Source: Chlorokybus atmophyticus
Taxonomy: Eukaryota > Streptophyta > Chlorokybophyceae > Chlorokybales > Chlorokybaceae
Length of the DNA stretch: 64,000 nucleotides
Direction of reading: 5' to 3'
Assembly: GCA_009103225.1 (NCBI GenBank)
Contig: RHPI01001010.1
Location: forward strand, 1-64,000
Shown: positions 60,501-64,000 of the stretch, piece after piece
Layout: each line of letters starts with the position of its first letter
Position numbering within the stretch: the first letter of the stretch is position 1
The notes under the pieces: model-generated
Seen by the model: only the letters and a program-made list of their open reading frames with translations
What the model was told of the DNA's origin: nothing
The model's database searches: none
Made by a program: the position numbers and the translations under genes

Positions 60501-60683
60501 AGCATCAAGCATGTGCGCATCCTGGATCGAACTCCCCGGTTTAATATGATCCAAATTGTACTGTAATGAACGCTGGCCGACATATAGCTTGATTTGCTTG
60601 CACACCTTGCTGCTAACAATGTGCATGTAGACCGAGGTGCGTGTGGCGAAGCGCATGTGGCAATATAGACAAAGGACTCCTAT
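57547..60683 (-). pseudogene. KDZ-superfamily (Plavaka-like) transposase, copy 2
   Basis: Aligned with copy 1 along its length. The start codon is changed to ATA at 60681-60683 before GVLC and the zinc finger. A TGC to TGA change at about 58955 follows VPGTD, and a frameshift follows LLPI near 58620, among others. Where copy 1 breaks, copy 2 is intact (MNGFPCNWAMVWQQNALWGW). Its C-terminus is fuller: after ALLFLR a shifted frame reads FVRWYTKLNVTSDTKCIALK and VVTLEQVKGIVQLLPMF, matching the end of Plavaka proteins. The gene ends facing the methyltransferase fragment. Confidence 0.75.
59467..59510. repeat. Private palindrome in transposase copy 2
   Basis: CTGGGAAGGTCTGCAG is followed at once by its complement. 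Copy 1 has only one arm (GCTGCAGACCTTCCCAAC at 3053), so the second arm was added locally in copy 2, inserting residues within the LIDPNG region. Confidence 0.85.
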
Positions 60684-60837
60684 AGCTCACTACTGACGTC
60701 GACACAGGTGTCGCCAATGTAACCTGCATCATCATATCCAGCTTCACGCGCCGCCGCCGCCGCCGCCGCAGCCGCCGCTACCCTTGCATGCCAGAGGCCG
60801 AAAACTTGGCCACCATTCACTGGCGTGACGGCTCTGT

Positions 60838-61005
60838 CGTACCATTATTATTGCACGATCGAGCCATTGCACGTCCAAGGTGGGGTGAGTTTGTATAAAT
60901 ATCCTAGTTGAATCGTTTCAATGGTACGAAAATGCCTTTGCCAAAAGGTACCATTGAAATGGTACCTTTGTACAGTGGCAATGGCAGTTTGTACCATTGA
61001 CAAGT
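60838..61005. promoter_or_regulatory. GTACCATT palindrome cluster, copy 2
   Basis: Retains the large palindrome around AGGTACCATTGAAATGGTAC; the smaller GTACCATTATAATGGTAC palindrome is mutated on one side. Confidence 0.45.
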
Positions 61006-61690
61006 GCTGGCAATGGCAGTCCCTGCGCATGAAAACACCATTAATGGCTCCGCCAAGCTATGCCCTTATAGGGCGGTGATGCCGAGGATATGCGGCGTTT
61101 GGTAGATCATTGGCGGCGCTGCCAGGGGCGTAGTGGGCGTTGTGGGCGAGGTCCGAGATGAAGCCCATGTTCGCACAGGGCGGGCAAGGTGCCGGCGGGG
61201 TGTCCTTGGTGTCAAACCCCATCATGCCTACCAAGGGCACAGCCAATGACAACAGTGACTTGGGCGATATCTTACAAGGCTCCCCCTTCGAGTGGGCAAA
61301 GGCACACCACAATACTGTCTAAGAACATCTAACCCACCAGCAGCTGTACCCATGGCGACACGATTGAAGGGACAAAACAACATTGGCATAACCAAGGTGG
61401 GTTACGATGCACTGTCAATGCCACATGCTAGGGTTCTTTTATCTTGCACATGCACAGCCTCAAGTATCTTGCACATGACATTCACTGTCAATACCACATG
61501 CACACCCTCATGCACAGCCTCCAGTGTCATGCACATGAACAGAATGACCAATCTCGCAAATGCACAGCCTATTTCTACTTGCGGGAGCTCACAAGTCGCA
61601 AAAGAGAAGCTGCGGAGTACCATAAATGGGTAATCCATGATCCAGTTTAATGTTTCCAGCGGCAATTAAACAGTATGCTTGTAAATTGCC

Positions 61691-62012
61691 ATGTTGGTCA
61701 GAGAACCAAGAGCAGCGCGGTAGGCTGACTGTCTGCCTGGCGGAGTGCAACAAAGACAAGGTAAGCATGTGTATGCTGATGGGCTAGTCCTCTGGCAGCA
61801 CGCCACTCTTATAGCATTACCAAATGCAGGTGGTCAGCTTTAAAGCGACCATCAAGCGCATGCGCGTGCACGACGAGGTGCCGACATTCAAGCTGAAGGA
61901 CAAAGTAGCCGCTGTATTGTCAGCGAGCGAGGCAGCATATGAAGATGACTCCGATGTTGAAGCAGAAGACTTGTCGGAGGAGGAACATGAGGAGGGGGTT
62001 GAGGAGTTTTGA
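61691..62012 (+). pseudogene. Small acidic two-exon protein, copy 2
   Basis: Same two exons as 5316-5636 with the intron ends kept (AAG|GTAAGC and AAATGCAG). A 2-base deletion after MLVR shifts exon 1, and 6 bases are missing near its end. Exon 2 (61830-62012) stays open, with FKATIKRMRVHDEVPTFKLK and an acidic tail ending EEGVEEF, TGA. Confidence 0.5.
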
Positions 62013-62329
62013 GGCAGGCACCACGGGTCGACAAGCTGCGCATGAGTGCGCCAACTAGACTCAATGTTGTAGGTAGTTTTATGCGCAAGTCGGCTGCTCA
62101 GTCGCAAGTGGACATACTCTCACCATTGCCGGTACGTTGCATTGTGGGCTTATAGTTACGTGACCAAACAATTAGTCGCAGGTTTGTGCAAGCTGCATGG
62201 CATGTTGATGTTGGCTTACGGCAAGTCTTATTAACTTTTGTTAAACGGTAAGGGTCATGTATTAACAGCAGTGTAACAGTAAGAAAACTGCCGGCTATTG
62301 CTGTCAGCTATCCGCGACTACCAGTTAAC

Positions 62330-62545
62330 GGCGGTCTGTGCACATTGAGCAAAGGGTAATTGGTTGACAGCTCTCGGCCGGTCAGTGCCACTGACTACCA
62401 CTTTCAGCCCGCGGCCGTCTGCGTTAGTCCACATAAGCCAACGGCAAACCCAACAAAAGTAACATTTTTGGCACCGGCAGGCAGGCTCAGGGAGGCTCAG
62501 GCACCCGTCAGTCCCTCAGTCCTTAATCAGTCACCATGTTAAATT
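62330..62545. repeat. LTR-like terminal repeat, copy c
   Basis: Matches 5990-6190 and, less closely, 7110-7285; ends TGTTAAATTTGAGAC. Confidence 0.55.
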
Positions 62546-62549
62546 TGAG

Positions 62550-62921
62550 ACGGTTATTTACCATTACTTCGACCTGTTGGCAAAAGTGGTGAAAGAGTTG
62601 AAAGTAGTCAAGAGCGCATCCTTTCTGCTGACGAGGTTGAAGTTCAACCAGATACCACCATGCAAAGAGTCATATATGAGAGGTAAGTGTGTTAGCTGAG
62701 TTGCAATACAGTGTTGCACTTTGCAGAGTTCACAGTGCTGTACACTAACTGTATGCATATTATGCAGTGGTGCACGCTGGGCTCAAGCAGCAACAACAGG
62801 AAGCCATGAGCACTTTACCATTATGGCAGCAGTGTCGGGAGCTGGTTACACCTTCCCTCCCTTGATTATCGTGAAGGGCAAGCGCATGACACAAGACAAC
62901 AAAGAGGGAGAAAGCATCTGA
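62550..62921 (+). pseudogene. Pogo/Tigger-type DDE transposase fragment
   Basis: Two exons (ending 62682, AG|GTAAGT, and 62768-62921 after TATGCAG) join in phase. The first holds SSQERILSADEVEVQPD, with DE at the position of the first catalytic Asp of DDE_1 transposases. The second reads AATTGSHEHFTIMAAVSGAG then YTFPPLIIVKGKRM, matching the conserved 'PPLIIFKGK' block. It stops at TGA before the second catalytic Asp. The N-terminal DNA-binding part is absent. It lies right after the LTR-like end of the Plavaka-like copy. Confidence 0.65.
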
Positions 62922-64000
62922 GTCAGTGTTTGCACTGCAAGAAAATGCGTGGATGATTACAATGATGTCAGCCAGCGCGACTACCCGTGCGACTACTTAC
63001 GTATGTAAATGATCTATGCAGCGTGTTTTACTGTAGAATCTTACAGACGCCGTGCCATGGTTGATCAATGTCGATACACCATTCCTACATAGGAAGCACA
63101 TGCAACTCGCGCCATCCATTTCGTCCTGCACGCGAGTCGGCACGGCGACTCAAGTCGCGTCAGCTGCAGTTACACGCGTGCGTAACTTGTATTGTGATTT
63201 GCTACGGGCGACGCTGCTTGCGTCACTCGAAGTTACGCAAGACTTTCGATCCAAGGGAAAATCCGCTCCGGCGGTGACCGAAGGGCACCGGCGGGTGCGT
63301 TGGAAAGCTCTTGCCGCGACCTTTCCAACGATACATAAATATCCACATCGGATTACCATGTAAAAAAGCCCGATTACGGCCGGTAAGTACTCGTTCTTAG
63401 CGTGTCAAAGTTGCATGTGAGAGTGCACAATGCAAAGTGGCAGACGTGTAGAGCCTATCACATAAATGTACACGGCCCTGTGGGCAGGTATGATGACTGT
63501 GAAAATTGTTTGAGGGTCATGCATGTTAAGGTAGAGGTAGAAGTACCACATAGCCTGGCGATGATAAAGGTGGTGCGTTGTTGATGATTGCACGCTGCCA
63601 TTGTCGTGACTCTGACGGTGAATATGCACGCCATGCTAGCATGAGTAGCTGCCTACCCAATGCACACATGCGTGCAAAGCACACTTATGATCAATGCATT
63701 GGTCTTCCATACGTGTACACGTAACATGCATCTGTATCATTAGAATGCCTACATAAACAACCACCCAACTAACATGACTGTAACTTGGGTTGATGGGTTC
63801 GATATGAGTACACGTGCACACAATGTACACGATTCCCTTCTTCATTTGATGTACACAACACACCAAGCTCATCTCACGTGCGTAGCCTGCAGCCTACGAA
63901 CAGCCGTTATTTAACTATGTGCGTGTTGTTCTTGGCCTTTATGTTTAAGGCCCCTTTGGCCATTGGTTTTTTGTAATGTGTACATACAATGCGCGTGGCA
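62922..64000. other. No confident gene
   Basis: Short frames only, without motifs or splice-bounded blocks. Confidence 0.5.

Larger units (their letters stand above)
56867..62545. mobile_element. Plavaka-like (KDZ) DNA transposon region, copy 2
   Basis: Second copy of 466-6190, same orientation and gene order. It lacks the internal duplication of copy 1 and keeps a fuller transposase C-terminus. Both carry private inactivating mutations. Shared right-hand LTR-like sequence means copying may have been by segmental duplication. Confidence 0.7.

Overview
This is eukaryotic nuclear DNA. It has GT-AG introns (and one probable GC-AG intron), large dinucleotide microsatellites, assembly gaps and dense transposable elements. 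The host-like genes are a plant-type class 3 lipase and a secreted protein with two globular halves joined by a polyproline linker, as in algal cell-wall glycoproteins. Together with several plant-type transposons they suggest a green alga, perhaps of the prasinophyte or related chlorophyte kind. This is inference; no marker gene fixes the species.

Layout: 0-6.2 kb is a decayed DNA transposon with a Plavaka-like (KDZ superfamily) transposase on the minus strand, facing the C-terminal half of a phage-type cytosine-5 DNA methyltransferase. A second, about equally decayed copy lies at 56.9-62.5 kb. 6.2-7.3 kb holds a Ty3/gypsy integrase remnant between LTR-like repeats. 7.9-9.7 kb is a multi-exon hypothetical gene cut off by an LTR. 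9.7-21.1 kb is a large decayed Ty3/gypsy retrotransposon. It encodes gag, protease, a DNMT3-like cytosine methyltransferase placed between protease and reverse transcriptase, RNase H, integrase, and a C-terminal PHD finger. Its integrase is interrupted by a solo LTR of another family with a clear 5-bp target duplication. 21.2-27.7 kb is a CACTA-like DNA transposon with 60-bp inverted termini and a 3-bp target duplication, inserted in a retrotransposon leader whose empty-site copy lies just upstream. 28.1-31.6 kb is AT-rich and apparently gene-free.

31.9-37.1 kb holds a class 3 lipase whose last exons lie on the opposite strand in a segment bounded by inverted (CT)n/(GA)n arrays. 39.7-41.2 kb is the secreted proline-rich-linker protein. 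43.97-44.44 kb is a two-exon CENP-B/pogo-type DNA-binding protein. 45.3-49.6 kb is a GC-rich, intron-poor block with a decayed lectin-like protein, a membrane protein and a glycosidase-like protein, perhaps of viral origin. 51.5-55.9 kb has decayed or hypothetical coding pieces. A pogo/Tigger DDE fragment follows the second Plavaka-like copy.

The main theme is mobile DNA carrying cytosine methyltransferases: two unrelated types (DNMT3-like and phage-type) sit in two unrelated classes of transposon inside one 64-kb window. All recognised transposon genes look broken.
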